From assembly GCA_031127225.1 (NCBI GenBank), contig JARIEV010000011.1:1-43614 (forward strand): 43,614 nucleotides of DNA. Direction: 5' to 3'. This stretch comes from Gemmatimonadota bacterium. Its GTDB lineage: Bacteria; Gemmatimonadota; Gemmatimonadetes; Gemmatimonadales; Gemmatimonadaceae. The notes under the pieces are model-generated. The model was not told the DNA's origin. It saw only the letters and a list, made by a program, of their open reading frames with translations, and searched no databases. The position numbers and the translations under genes were made by a program. Below, in pieces: positions 32,989 through 42,129 of the stretch. The stretch's first letter is position 1, and every line of letters begins with the position of its first letter.

Positions 32989-33810
32989 CTACCGGCCGCC
33001 CCACTCCTGCAGGATGACGTCGAGATCGAGGTCGGGCGCCAGAAAGCAGCCGTGCCCGTGTCCCTTGAGGATGCGCACGATGGCACCCGGTACGCGGGCT
33101 GCCATGTAGGTGGCCTGCTCGACCGACGGGATGAGATGATCTTCGTCGGCGGCAAGAAAGAGCGTGGGCACACGGATGTTCTTGAGTCGCCCGCGCAGGT
33201 CGTACCGGGTCAGGATACGCAGGCGATTGGTGTACCCCTCACGTGTGATGGCGCGCGTGAGCAGCAGGAACCGGCGGATCTCGTCGTGATGCGTGTGTGA
33301 CGACTGCAGCCGCGCACCGGTGAATCGCCGCACGATGCCCATCGCGCCCCATGGGACGATACTGGTGGCCGCGATGGCGGCGTACAATTTGATCTTCGGC
33401 GTGATTCTCGTGAATGAGTTGAGTACGACCAGCGCACGCACCCGTTCCGGGTGTGACAGCGCGAAGTGCATGGCGAGCGCGCCGCCGAACGATTCGCCCA
33501 CCACGATGGCCGGGGTGCCGTCCGGTACGGCCGCTTCGAGATGCCGTGCGATCTCAGCGACCAACGTGTCCATGTCCCGGGCCTCGTCGCGCAACCGGAA
33601 CGTGATCACACGGAAGCGCCGCGCCAGCAGCCGGGCCTGCCGGTAGAACAGCAAGCCCGTTCCATCGAGCCCCGGCACGTAAATCAGTGGTGGACCTGCA
33701 CCCTGTACATGACAATCTTCAAGGTGATGGGATGCGGGCACGATGTCGGCCGCATCGCGTGCGCGCGTCTGACTGACATTTTCCTGTGTTTCATCCAATG
33801 ACTGCACCAT
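32989..33810 (-). CDS. Alpha/beta hydrolase, possibly lipase/esterase-like
   Basis: This 273-residue protein has the alpha/beta hydrolase order: oxyanion segment IYVPGLDGTGLLFYRQ, nucleophile elbow VVGESFGGALAMHFAL with catalytic Ser, acid loop FLAADEDHLIPS, and late His in LKGHGHGCFLAPD. The DGTG segment is common in plant-type esterase/phytyl ester synthase-like proteins and in fatty-acid related hydrolases; the substrate is unknown. It begins at ATG 33810 and so overlaps the divergent start codon of the next gene by 2 bp; a start further inside is possible, since similarity begins about residue 35. It follows QueD convergently after 26 bp. Confidence 0.8.
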   Translation of the reverse strand: MVQSLDETQENVSQTRARDAADIVPASHHLEDCHVQGAGPPLIYVPGLDGTGLLFYRQARLLARRFRVITFRLRDEARDMDTLVAEIARHLEAAVPDGTPAIVVGESFGGALAMHFALSHPERVRALVVLNSFTRITPKIKLYAAIAATSIVPWGAMGIVRRFTGARLQSSHTHHDEIRRFLLLTRAITREGYTNRLRILTRYDLRGRLKNIRVPTLFLAADEDHLIPSVEQATYMAARVPGAIVRILKGHGHGCFLAPDLDLDVILQEWGGR

Positions 33811-34519
33811 GACTGCGACCTCGCGCCGTTCGGCACGCTTTCTCTGGGCCGTGGTATCGGCCGTGCTGGTCGAGACGATCGTGACCGGTCTCGCGCTGTT
33901 GCCCGCCGTGCTCTTCGTACATTGGCAGTCCACGTGGTCGATGTCCACGGGGGGGCGGCTCATCGTCGCCGCGATGGCGTTCGCGCCTCTGTATCTGCTG
34001 TGCGCCTGCGTACTCATGGTGGCGTCGGCGCTGTCCACGCGGCTGCTGGGGTGGCGGACACCGGCGCCGGTCGAGCTCCCGCTGCGCGAGTTCAGCTGGC
34101 CCGTGCTCGACTGGGGGCGGTACCTGATTTCCACGCACGTCGTGCGCGTGTTTGCCGGACCGGCCTTCCGCTCGACGACGATCTGGAATTGGTACATGCG
34201 CCTCAACGGCGCCCGGCTCGGCCGTGACGTATGGGTCAACAGCTTGTCGCTGATGGACCACAATCTGCTCGAGTTCGGCGACGGCGTCGTGATCGGATCC
34301 GACGCGCACGTGTCTGGCCATGTCGTGGAACGCGGCGTCCTCAAAACGGCAGCGGTGAGGCTGGGTGCGCAGACGCTGATCGGTACCGGCAGTGTGGTCG
34401 GGATCGGTGTGGAAGCGGAGCCCGGCGCACAGGTGGGCGCGCTCACCGTCGTGCCGAAGTTCATGCAGCTCGCGGCCGGCGCGGTCTACACCGGCGTACC
34501 CGCCACGCGCGTGCACTGA
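33809..34519 (+). CDS. Membrane-anchored hexapeptide-repeat acyltransferase (LbH fold)
   Basis: This 236-residue protein has two N-terminal membrane helices (about residues 10-35 and 48-72) and a C-terminal left-handed beta-helix of hexapeptide repeats at about 135-230 (NGARLGRDVWVNSLSLMDHN, DGVVIGSDAHVSGHVVERGV, TLIGTGSVVGIGVEAEPGAQVG). The arrangement is like the C-terminal part of some large Pls/PosA-type synthetases, but here it stands alone. It would transfer an acyl or acetyl group to an acceptor at the membrane. The start ATG overlaps the divergent hydrolase start codon by two bases. Confidence 0.78.
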   Translation: MTATSRRSARFLWAVVSAVLVETIVTGLALLPAVLFVHWQSTWSMSTGGRLIVAAMAFAPLYLLCACVLMVASALSTRLLGWRTPAPVELPLREFSWPVLDWGRYLISTHVVRVFAGPAFRSTTIWNWYMRLNGARLGRDVWVNSLSLMDHNLLEFGDGVVIGSDAHVSGHVVERGVLKTAAVRLGAQTLIGTGSVVGIGVEAEPGAQVGALTVVPKFMQLAAGAVYTGVPATRVH

Positions 34520-34612
34520 GACCAGCGGCGAAGCGGTGGCCGCTGTGCAGCGGCGCGCCTGTCGGTAGAATTCCTGACGGCGTATCGCTTTTGACACTCT
34601 GCTTCCGTACTC

Positions 34613-35527
34613 ATGGCTGCTTCCAGTCTGCTCGCTCTCATCGATGACATCTCGACCCTGCTCGACGACGTCGCCGTTCTCACGAAAGTGGCGGCGACCA
34701 AAACGACGGGCGTGATGGGAGATGATCTCGCGCTGAATGCGCAGCAGGTGGCGGGGGTGCAGGTTGATCGCGAGTTACCAGTGGTGTGGGCGGTTGCGAA
34801 GGGTTCCTTCATCAACAAGCTCATCCTCGTGCCGGCCGCGCTGCTGATCAGTGCGTTCGTGCCCGTTGCGATCCTGCCGTTGATGGTGATCGGTGGACTC
34901 TTCCTGTGCTTTGAAGGGGTCGAGAAGCTCGCGCACAAGTTTCTGCATGCGGATACGGAGCCGGCGCACGGCGCCCTCCTCGCCGCGGTCGCCGATCCGC
35001 AGGTCGATCTGGTGGCCTTCGAGCAGGACAAGGTGAAGGGAGCGGTGCGCACCGACTTCGTGCTGTCTGCCGAAATCGTGGTCATCACGCTCGGCACCAT
35101 GGCGACGGCCCCGCTGTTGCAGCAGGTGGTCGCGCTCAGCGCCGTGGCGATCGGCGCGACGGTGCTGGTGTACGGTTTGGTGGCGGGGATCGTGAAGTTG
35201 GATGATCTCGGGCTCGCCCTGCACCGTCAGCCCGACGCGGCGCGTCGTCAGGTGGGGGCGTTCATTTTGCGCGCGGCCCCGCTGCTGATGAAAACCCTGT
35301 CGGTGCTGGGGACGGCAGCCATGTTTACGGTGGGCGGCAGCATTATCGCGCACGGCGTTCTGGCCGTCGAGCACGTTGTGGAGGCGGTGGGTCACACCTT
35401 CGCGGCGCGTGGCGCGCTGGTGGCGTTCATCGCCACCACGGTGATCGATGCCGTGGTCGGCATTGTGTCGGGTGCGCTCGCCGTGGGGGTGTTTACCCTT
35501 GGGCGGAAGGCCACGGGACGGGGGTAG
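34613..35527 (+). CDS. DUF808 (YedI-like) inner membrane protein
   Basis: This 304-residue protein has about seven hydrophobic segments. The N-terminus SSLLALIDDISTLLDDVAVLTKVAATKTTGVMGDDLALNA is an almost diagnostic DUF808 opening, and GGLFLCFEGVEKLAHKFLH follows. Function of the family is not established. The gene follows the acyltransferase by 93 bp and the region between holds no other coding sequence. It ends 7 bp before the convergent small basic gene. Confidence 0.9.
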   Translation: MAASSLLALIDDISTLLDDVAVLTKVAATKTTGVMGDDLALNAQQVAGVQVDRELPVVWAVAKGSFINKLILVPAALLISAFVPVAILPLMVIGGLFLCFEGVEKLAHKFLHADTEPAHGALLAAVADPQVDLVAFEQDKVKGAVRTDFVLSAEIVVITLGTMATAPLLQQVVALSAVAIGATVLVYGLVAGIVKLDDLGLALHRQPDAARRQVGAFILRAAPLLMKTLSVLGTAAMFTVGGSIIAHGVLAVEHVVEAVGHTFAARGALVAFIATTVIDAVVGIVSGALAVGVFTLGRKATGRG

Positions 35528-35534
35528 CGCCTGA

Positions 35535-35711
35535 TCAGGACGAGGAGCGGCGCGTCGGCGTCGGTGGAGTCTCGGGCCGAGGATCGTCGCGGTCCGCGGC
35601 GCCCCAGTCGCGCTTGGGTGCCCCGCGTTTCGGCCCGTCGTGCGGCTTCGGCTTGGTGACGGGTTTGGCCGGCAGCCGTTTGCGTCCTTGTCCCCCCTTG
35701 CCGCCTTTCAT
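35535..35711 (-). CDS. Small basic Lys/Pro/Arg-rich protein (uncertain)
   Basis: This 58-residue frame begins at ATG 35711, which overlaps the stop of the broken SGNH hydrolase by 4 bp (ATGA). The product is low-complexity: MKGGKGGQGRKRLPAKPV at the start, then charged Asp/Arg residues and a Pro/Thr/Ser tail. There is no recognised family. The translational coupling is suggestive, but such composition also arises in GC-rich noncoding frames. The same frame extends through the hydrolase gene as a shadow. Confidence 0.3.
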   Translation of the reverse strand: MKGGKGGQGRKRLPAKPVTKPKPHDGPKRGAPKRDWGAADRDDPRPETPPTPTRRSSS

Positions 35712-36297
35712 CGCGCGGTGAGTGCCGCGCGGATGGCCGCGTCGGTCAGCGGCGCCATAACCCGGTAGCCGGCCACGTTGGGATGTACGCCATCGTCGCC
35801 GTATTCGCGCTTGAGTCCCATGCGTGCGTCGGCCATTGGGGTGTGGTAGTCCAGATACACGGCGCCCTTTGCCGCTGCGTACTGTCGCATCCATGCATTG
35901 AGCGCGACGATTTTCGGCGCCGGTTCGAGTCCCGGCTTCCAAGGGTAGTCGAACACGGGCAGCACGGACGAGAGTACCACGCGAATCCCGTTGGCCTGGG
36001 CGATCTCGGTCATCGACGCGGGGTTGTCTGCCCACTGATGCCGCGGCCGATGTACGGTTTGCCGGCGAACATCGTGGCGAAGTGGACCGCCCATCCCTCG
36101 GTGATCGAACTGCCCATGAAGACCACGCTCTGCTCACCGGGGGCCGGTGCTGCGAGGCGGGCGTTGTCGTCGCGGTAGCGCGCCAGTCCGGCCCAATCCT
36201 GTACGGCGGGCTGCGCGCTGGCGGGTGCGACCGCGGGTGTCACCGCGAGCGCGGCGGCCAGCAGCAGAGTGCTGGGCCAGAGGGTGTGATGGTGCAT
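35708..36297 (-). pseudogene. Exported SGNH/GDSL hydrolase broken by an internal deletion
   Basis: The N-terminal part (from 36297) has a signal peptide ending ASAQ, then VVFMGSSITEGW (block I) and FAGKPYIGRGISGQTTP, and then runs to a stop at 36010. The C-terminal part is in another frame and continues with DNPASMTEIAQANGIRVVLSSVLPVFDYPW and the block V DDGVHPN to a stop at 35708. Intact relatives have about 35-40 residues between QTTP and the DNxASM segment, including the GTND-type block III; these are missing, so the gene is not just frameshifted. Both halves share the same 9 bases GACAACCCC at the junction (plus strand 36020-36028), as if a deletion joined two short repeats. The product would be inactive. 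Confidence 0.8.
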
Positions 36298-36379
36298 ACG
36301 GTCGAATGTGATCGGCCCGGTGGCTGTGTGCCAGCGCCGTTTCATTGTCCCGGCTGCCGCGGGGCGCTTTCTTTGGCGC

Positions 36380-37825
36380 ATGCCAGCGGCGCTCCCCTCC
36401 TCGTTCGATCCGGCCCGGTTCAGTGCGCTCCGCGCGTTTCTGCGCTGGTCGGGCCGACGGAGCCTACGCTGGGTTTACCGCGAGACGGCGGTGGTGCAGG
36501 TGGGGACGGTGCCGACCACGGGACCGGTGCTGTTTATCGGCAACCACCCCAACGACCTCCCGGACGTCTTGCTGGGGCTTCAGGCCTGTCCGCGCCACGT
36601 CCGGTATCTCGCCACCATTTCGGCCGGCGCGGGCGGCGTCGCCGCGATGGGGTATGCGGCGATGGGGGTGATTCCGGTCACCCGGGTGCGCGATGCGCGA
36701 AAGATGCGGGCCATGGGGATCGATATGGCCGCAGTGAACGCCGAGGCCGGCCGACGGGTGTCGCGGGCGATGGCCGATGGCCATGTGGTGGGCGTCTTCC
36801 CGCAGGGCGGGGTGCACGACGTGCCGCAGGTTGGTCGATTACGCACAGGTATCGCGATGATGGTTCTAGACGCGCTTGATACTGGCGCGGTATTCGATGT
36901 CACCGTGGTGCCGTTCGGTAATCAATACGAATCGCCCCTGACGCTGGGGTCGGATGCGCTGGCGGTGGTGGGACGCGGGTGGTCCGTCCGTGGCTGGCGG
37001 GATGCGCAGGTGGCCGGCGGGGCGGACGCCGGGGTGTCGGCGCTCACGGAGCAGCTGCGCACCTCGCTGGTGTCGGTGACACGCAACGCCCCCGACTGGG
37101 AGTCGTCGGCGGAGCGCGATGAGCTCGTGGCGGCGGTTGCGGCGGCGTTGCCGGCGTCACGGGCGTCGTTGCTCGAGCGCGCGGCCCGGCTGGTCCCGTT
37201 GGCCGAACAACGGGTGCGCGACCGCCGGTCGGACGCTCCGACCCCACATGCGGCGCGCCTCCATACGTTCGTGACCGAACTGGCGCAGTTGGTGCACGAG
37301 GCGGGCGGTATTCGCACTTCGGCGCGGGATCATGCCCGCCTGCTGCATGCTGTGGGGATGGCCGCCGACTCGGCGTTGGCCCCCCGCGCCCTGTTGCTGC
37401 TGCAGACACCGGTCGCGCTGATCGGGTGGGCGATCCATCTCCCCATATTTCTGGCCGTCCGTCGGGTGGCACGTCGCAGGGCGAAGGCACGGACCGACGT
37501 GGTGGCGTACACCTTCGTGCCGGGGCTCCAAGTGGTGGGGGCGGGGTATCTCCTGCTGGGCCTGACCGTGGTGGCGGTGTTGGGGGTGCTTGGGCGCGCC
37601 ACGCTCGGTACGCCGTGTGCGCTCCTGGCCGTGCTGCTGCTGCTGCCCGCACTGGCCGATGTGGCCGTGTCGTGGCGCCACGGGTGGCGCGGTCACGCGC
37701 TGGTGTGGCGGGTGCGACGCTGGCCGGCGTCGCGTCGGGCCGAGGTACGGCGTGTGGCGGAGGCGATGCGCGGGGAGTGGCACAGTGGCAGCGCGACAGG
37801 CGCGCCATCGGCCGGGTCCGATTAG
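36380..37825 (+). CDS. HX5D-type membrane acyltransferase (second copy, FPQG variant)
   Basis: This 481-residue protein is the same type as the acyltransferase at 1532-2905. Motif I is NHPNDLPD with His56 and Asp62 (five residues apart). Motif III reads FPQGGVHD at 140-147, with Gln in place of the conserved Glu of FPEG. After the catalytic domain there are helical stretches and then hydrophobic segments (about 345-430), as in the paralogue. The Gln suggests an altered acceptor or reduced activity. I chose ATG 36380; an upstream extension lies over the divergent pseudogene promoter region. The ABC-F gene follows 43 bp later. Confidence 0.82.
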   Translation: MPAALPSSFDPARFSALRAFLRWSGRRSLRWVYRETAVVQVGTVPTTGPVLFIGNHPNDLPDVLLGLQACPRHVRYLATISAGAGGVAAMGYAAMGVIPVTRVRDARKMRAMGIDMAAVNAEAGRRVSRAMADGHVVGVFPQGGVHDVPQVGRLRTGIAMMVLDALDTGAVFDVTVVPFGNQYESPLTLGSDALAVVGRGWSVRGWRDAQVAGGADAGVSALTEQLRTSLVSVTRNAPDWESSAERDELVAAVAAALPASRASLLERAARLVPLAEQRVRDRRSDAPTPHAARLHTFVTELAQLVHEAGGIRTSARDHARLLHAVGMAADSALAPRALLLLQTPVALIGWAIHLPIFLAVRRVARRRAKARTDVVAYTFVPGLQVVGAGYLLLGLTVVAVLGVLGRATLGTPCALLAVLLLLPALADVAVSWRHGWRGHALVWRVRRWPASRRAEVRRVAEAMRGEWHSGSATGAPSAGSD

Positions 37826-37868
37826 TCTCACCGATGGACGTATTCGGACTTCTTTCGCAGGCGCAGGC

Positions 37869-39908
37869 ATGACTCTGATTTCGATCGGTAACGCGCGGGT
37901 GGACTTTGGCGCGACCGAGATCTTTCGCGATATCTCGCTGACCGTGGGATCCGGGGACCGGTGGGCCGTGGTTGGCCGGAACGGCACCGGCAAGACGACG
38001 CTGGTTCGTCTGATCACCGGCGATCTCCAGCCCACCAGCGGGGCCGTGGCGCGGATGCCCGGACTGCGCGTGGCGCTGATGGACCAGCACCGTCGCTTTC
38101 CCGACGGCATGACGCTCTGGGAGATCGTGGCCGATGCCTTCGGTGATCTGCGCACGCTGGAGCAGTCGCTGGCCACGCAGGCCGCCAACCTGGAGCACGA
38201 TCACGGCGAAGAGGCGATGGAGAAGTACGGTCGCGACCTCGAACGGTTCGAGCGGGAGGGCGGCTACCAGATGTCGGCCAAGGTGGACGCTGTGCTCATG
38301 GGCGTGGGGTTCGACCCCGAAGCGGCCAAGGCCACCAGCATCGGCACGCTCAGCGGCGGTGAACGCGGGCGCGTGGCGCTGGCCCGTCAGCTGGCCACGC
38401 CGGCGGAAATTCTGCTGCTCGACGAACCGACAAATCACCTGGATCTCGAAACGACGGCGTGGCTCGAGCAGTATCTGCGCGACACCGACCGCACCGTGAT
38501 CTGCATTAGCCACGATCGTGCCTTTCTCGCGGTGATGGCCAATCACGTGCTGCACTTCGAGGGCGGGACGGCGTTCGCCTACGAAGGCAGCTACGAGTCG
38601 TTTCTCGTGCAGCGTGAAGAGAAACGGCTCACGCAACAGCGCCAGTTCGACAAGCAGCAGTCTAAGATCCAGTCGGAAACCGACTACATCGCGCGCAATC
38701 TCGCCGGTCAGAACACCAGGCAAGCCAAGGGACGTCGCAAGCTGCTGGCGCGCATGCCGCGCCTGTCGGCGCCCATCGGCGGTGACGGCGTGATGGCGCT
38801 GCGCCTGTCAGCCGGCGATCGCAGCGGCGATCGCGTGATCGAAGCGGAGCATGTGACCGTGGCGGTGGAAACGCCAAATGGCACGCGCGAACTGTTGCGT
38901 GACGTGAACGTGGTGCTCGAGCGCAACGAAGTGGTCGCGCTCGTGGGCCCGAACGGTGCCGGCAAGAGCACGCTCATCAAGACGTTGGTCGAAGAGCATC
39001 CGGCGCATGCAGGCCGCGTGAAGATGGGGCCCAGCACGACGGTGGCGTACTACCGTCAGGATGTTGGACACCTGCCGCTCGACAGCACCATCTACGAGGC
39101 GATCGCGACGCAGCGTCCGCTCTGGGAGCGTCGTCAGGTGCAGGGTCACCTCGGTCGCTTCGGCTTCAGTGGCGACGAAGTGCAGCGCACGGTGGGCACG
39201 CTCTCTGGTGGTGAGCGGGCGCGCGTGGCATTGGCGCTGCTTACGCTGTCCACCAACAACCTGCTCATTCTCGATGAGCCCACCAATCACCTCGACGTGG
39301 AAAGCATCGAAGCGCTCGAGGATGCGATCGAGGCGTATGAGGGTAGTTGCCTGATCGTGAGTCACGACCGTGCCGTGCTGCGCGGTTTGGCCACACAGGT
39401 GTGGGAAGTGAAGGATCGGCAGCTGATCATCTTCCCCGGCAGCTTCGTGGAATGGGAAGCGTTGCGGGCCGAGAACAAGATCAAGGCCGAGAGGGACGCG
39501 CGGGAGATTTCGCAGCGCGAGTCGGAGAAGAACGCGAAGGTGCGCGACCGGGAACGCGAGCTGCAGCGCGAACGTGAGCGGGCCGACAAGGCCAAGGAAC
39601 AGGCGTACGACAGATCGCAGGGGAAGGGCGGCCAGGCCAAAGCGGCGCCGACCTCGAACGACGTGCGCAAGGCGCAGCGCGCCGCCGACAAAGCGTTGGC
39701 GGACGCCGAATTGCGGGTGTCGATGCTGGAAGCGAAGATCGCAGGGATCACGGCGGAGCTCGACGATGTCACGCTCTACGACACACCGGCTGGCGTGCAG
39801 AAGGCTGCCTCGCTGGGCCGGGCGCTGGACGATGCCCGCGACGCGCTCGATGACGCAGTGCACGACTGGACGGCGGCGGGTGAGCACGTCCAGCAGCTGA
39901 AGGCGTAG
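37869..39908 (+). CDS. ABC-F family ATPase
   Basis: This 679-residue protein has two ABC ATPase domains and no membrane helices, as in the ABC-F group that acts on ribosomes. The first domain shows GRNGTGKTT (about 37-45), LSGGERGRVALARQL and LLLDEPTNHLDLET; the second shows GPNGAGKST, LSGGERARVALALL and LLILDEPTNHLDVE. Between them lies the linker with a charged helix around QREEKRLTQQRQFDKQ, which is the P-site tRNA interaction motif region. A long charged C-terminal coiled coil follows from about residue 535 (KIKAERDAREISQRESEKN), with a final helical hairpin. The Uup-like C-terminal coiled coil suggests the Uup branch. The next gene begins 8 bp later. Confidence 0.93.
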   Translation: MTLISIGNARVDFGATEIFRDISLTVGSGDRWAVVGRNGTGKTTLVRLITGDLQPTSGAVARMPGLRVALMDQHRRFPDGMTLWEIVADAFGDLRTLEQSLATQAANLEHDHGEEAMEKYGRDLERFEREGGYQMSAKVDAVLMGVGFDPEAAKATSIGTLSGGERGRVALARQLATPAEILLLDEPTNHLDLETTAWLEQYLRDTDRTVICISHDRAFLAVMANHVLHFEGGTAFAYEGSYESFLVQREEKRLTQQRQFDKQQSKIQSETDYIARNLAGQNTRQAKGRRKLLARMPRLSAPIGGDGVMALRLSAGDRSGDRVIEAEHVTVAVETPNGTRELLRDVNVVLERNEVVALVGPNGAGKSTLIKTLVEEHPAHAGRVKMGPSTTVAYYRQDVGHLPLDSTIYEAIATQRPLWERRQVQGHLGRFGFSGDEVQRTVGTLSGGERARVALALLTLSTNNLLILDEPTNHLDVESIEALEDAIEAYEGSCLIVSHDRAVLRGLATQVWEVKDRQLIIFPGSFVEWEALRAENKIKAERDAREISQRESEKNAKVRDRERELQRERERADKAKEQAYDRSQGKGGQAKAAPTSNDVRKAQRAADKALADAELRVSMLEAKIAGITAELDDVTLYDTPAGVQKAASLGRALDDARDALDDAVHDWTAAGEHVQQLKA

Positions 39909-39915
39909 CACGGCC

Positions 39916-42120
39916 GTGCGACGGCTCCTGATCGGCGCGCTCGTGCTCATGGCCACGCGCGTGGATGCTCAGGTGGATCGCGCGCCGACACGCGTACCGC
40001 TGGCGCTCCGCGATCTGCTGGCGGAGGCGAGCCAACGGAACGTACTGCCGCCGTCGCTGATCAGCTTCACCGCGCACGTCGAGACGGAGATCTCGGTGCT
40101 GTTGCGGCGGGAGGAGGGAAACGAGGCCGTCGCAGCGGTGGAGCAGGTGGCGAGCACGCTCAGGTGGAATCGCACCGGGTTCTACGATCAGCATATCGTG
40201 GGGTATCGCGCGCAGCAGACCGGCGCGAACGTCTCGATGCTGTCCGTGTTTCAGACCGGCTGGCTCAATCCCGTGTTGTACGGGAACCGGCTACGGGTCC
40301 GCGCCTCATCGCCGGCGGGCGGTCAACCGGGGCGCGCCCGTCCCTCCACGCGCGCCAGCGCCGACGACACGATGCCGGCCATCCATCCGCTCGCCCTCGA
40401 CCGGGACCGGTACTATCGCTTTTCCGGTGGCGACACGATCGTCACCATGCGCGCTGGTGATCGCGTGATTCCGATCGTGCAGGTGCGCGTGCAGCCGCGC
40501 ACGGACCTCACCGCGGCGGCGGTGCTGTTCGATGGTACGATGGATCTCGACGCCTCGCGCGGCACACTGGTACGCTTGCGCGGCTATTTCGTACGCCTCA
40601 ATACGTCTCGGCGCGGCGTCATGGCGTCGGTCAGCGATGCGGTGGCGTTTGTGGAGTACGAAAACGGTGAGCGGAACGGCGCGTATTGGCTGCCGGCGAA
40701 GCAGCGGATCGAGCTGCAGGCCACCTCCCCCGCATTCGGGGACGGACGTGTGGTGGTGCGCATTGTCTCGCGCTTCTCGCAGATGCGAGTGAACGACACG
40801 GTGCTCGACGCCCGCACGCTGGCCGTCGCCGATTCGCTGCGTGCCCTCTCGCGACGTCGCCTGTCATTTGCCGGGACGGATTCTCTGGGTCGCTACGGCG
40901 CCTGGCGCACCGACGTCGGCGCTCTCTCGCTCGGCATGCACGCCGACGATTTCAACGACATCGGCCCCGACCGCTGGCGCCCCACCGGGGCACCGCGTCT
41001 CGACGTGACGGTCCCCCGCGCGAGCGACGTGTTCCATTTCAACCGCGTCGAAGGCGTATTCACCGGCACGGGCCTCAAGTGGTCGCTGCGCGACAGAGCG
41101 CCGGGGGTGGTGGTGCGTGCGAATGCCGGCTGGGCCTGGAACGAAGGCACCGCCCGCGGCCGCGTGTCGGTGGAACGCACGCGCGGCACCACGGTGCTGG
41201 AACTGCGCAGTGGACGCTCGCTCGACAACACGAACGATTTCCGCGTCCCGCTCGATTCCGGCAATACCATGGCGGCCCTGTTCGGGTCGCAGGACCCATA
41301 CGACTACGTCGACCGTCGCAGCGCCACGGTGGCGGCGGTGCGCACGTTCGGGGCCCGCCGCCTGCTGACCCGCGTGGAGTTCGGCGTGGCCGACGACCGG
41401 TATCGCGGTGCGACCTACGCGCGCAGTCCATTTGGCGGCAACGCCTATCGCGACAATCGCCGCGTGGATGCGGGGAGCTATCGGCGCAGCGCAGCCCTCG
41501 TAGAATGGCATCCTGACGTCAGTGCGGAATTCACCCGGCCGGGCCTCGGTGCACGACTCGCCTACGAGCGCGGGGACGGCACGCTGACCTGGCAGCGCGC
41601 CGAGGCGCGTGCCACGGTGCGCCAGCCGTTCGGCCCGTTCCTGGCACTGGTGCGCGGCGATGTGGGCGCCGTCTTCGGGTCACGCATTCCGCCGCAACAA
41701 CTGTTCGAGTTGGGCAGGTTCCAGAATCTGCCGGGGTACGACGACAAGGAGTTTGCGGGGTCCCGCGCTGCGGTGCTGCGCGCGTCGCTGCAGTACACGA
41801 GCCCGTTCTTCCGCCAGCCGGTTCGTGCGGGACGGTTGTTTCTGCCGGCGCTGGCCCCCGGTTTGAGTGTCGGTATCCAGAGCGGCTGGGCCGACGCCCC
41901 CACCGAGGCGGCGCGCACGAGCATCGAGCGGCTCGGGGCGCCGATCGACTCCACCCTGCTCGCGTCGTGGGCACCGGTGTCGCGTCCCACCGATGGCGTA
42001 CGCGCCTCACTCACGGTGGGCCTCCGGTTGTTCTCGGGCGGCATGTTCGTGGGCGCGACACGAAAGGTGGATCAGCCGGCGCCGTGGACGGCGCTGGTGA
42101 CTTTTGGGCAGCCGTGGTAA
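39916..42120 (+). CDS. Large outer-membrane beta-barrel-like protein
   Basis: This 734-residue protein starts with a signal peptide (RRLLIGALVLMATRVDAQ). The N-terminal 300 residues are a soluble, strand-rich part. From about residue 350 the sequence alternates short amphipathic strands and turns and ends with a barrel-like C-terminus (VGLRLFSGGMFVGATRKV, then LVTFGQPW). A late YDDKEFAGSRAAVLRASLQY segment looks like the Omp85/surface-antigen end of the barrel, where RxD-type contacts are common; DUF5686-like proteins have this layout too. I do not assign a family firmly. The function may be outer-membrane surface or transport. It starts at GTG 39916, 8 bp after the ABC-F gene. Confidence 0.75.
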   Translation: MRRLLIGALVLMATRVDAQVDRAPTRVPLALRDLLAEASQRNVLPPSLISFTAHVETEISVLLRREEGNEAVAAVEQVASTLRWNRTGFYDQHIVGYRAQQTGANVSMLSVFQTGWLNPVLYGNRLRVRASSPAGGQPGRARPSTRASADDTMPAIHPLALDRDRYYRFSGGDTIVTMRAGDRVIPIVQVRVQPRTDLTAAAVLFDGTMDLDASRGTLVRLRGYFVRLNTSRRGVMASVSDAVAFVEYENGERNGAYWLPAKQRIELQATSPAFGDGRVVVRIVSRFSQMRVNDTVLDARTLAVADSLRALSRRRLSFAGTDSLGRYGAWRTDVGALSLGMHADDFNDIGPDRWRPTGAPRLDVTVPRASDVFHFNRVEGVFTGTGLKWSLRDRAPGVVVRANAGWAWNEGTARGRVSVERTRGTTVLELRSGRSLDNTNDFRVPLDSGNTMAALFGSQDPYDYVDRRSATVAAVRTFGARRLLTRVEFGVADDRYRGATYARSPFGGNAYRDNRRVDAGSYRRSAALVEWHPDVSAEFTRPGLGARLAYERGDGTLTWQRAEARATVRQPFGPFLALVRGDVGAVFGSRIPPQQLFELGRFQNLPGYDDKEFAGSRAAVLRASLQYTSPFFRQPVRAGRLFLPALAPGLSVGIQSGWADAPTEAARTSIERLGAPIDSTLLASWAPVSRPTDGVRASLTVGLRLFSGGMFVGATRKVDQPAPWTALVTFGQPW

Positions 42121-42129
42121 GATCGCGCC

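Noticed and set aside
37044-38723. Minus-strand frame of 559 codons opposite the acyltransferase and ABC-F genes
   Set aside because: It is antisense to two real genes and rich in Pro/Arg/Ala; no domain is visible.
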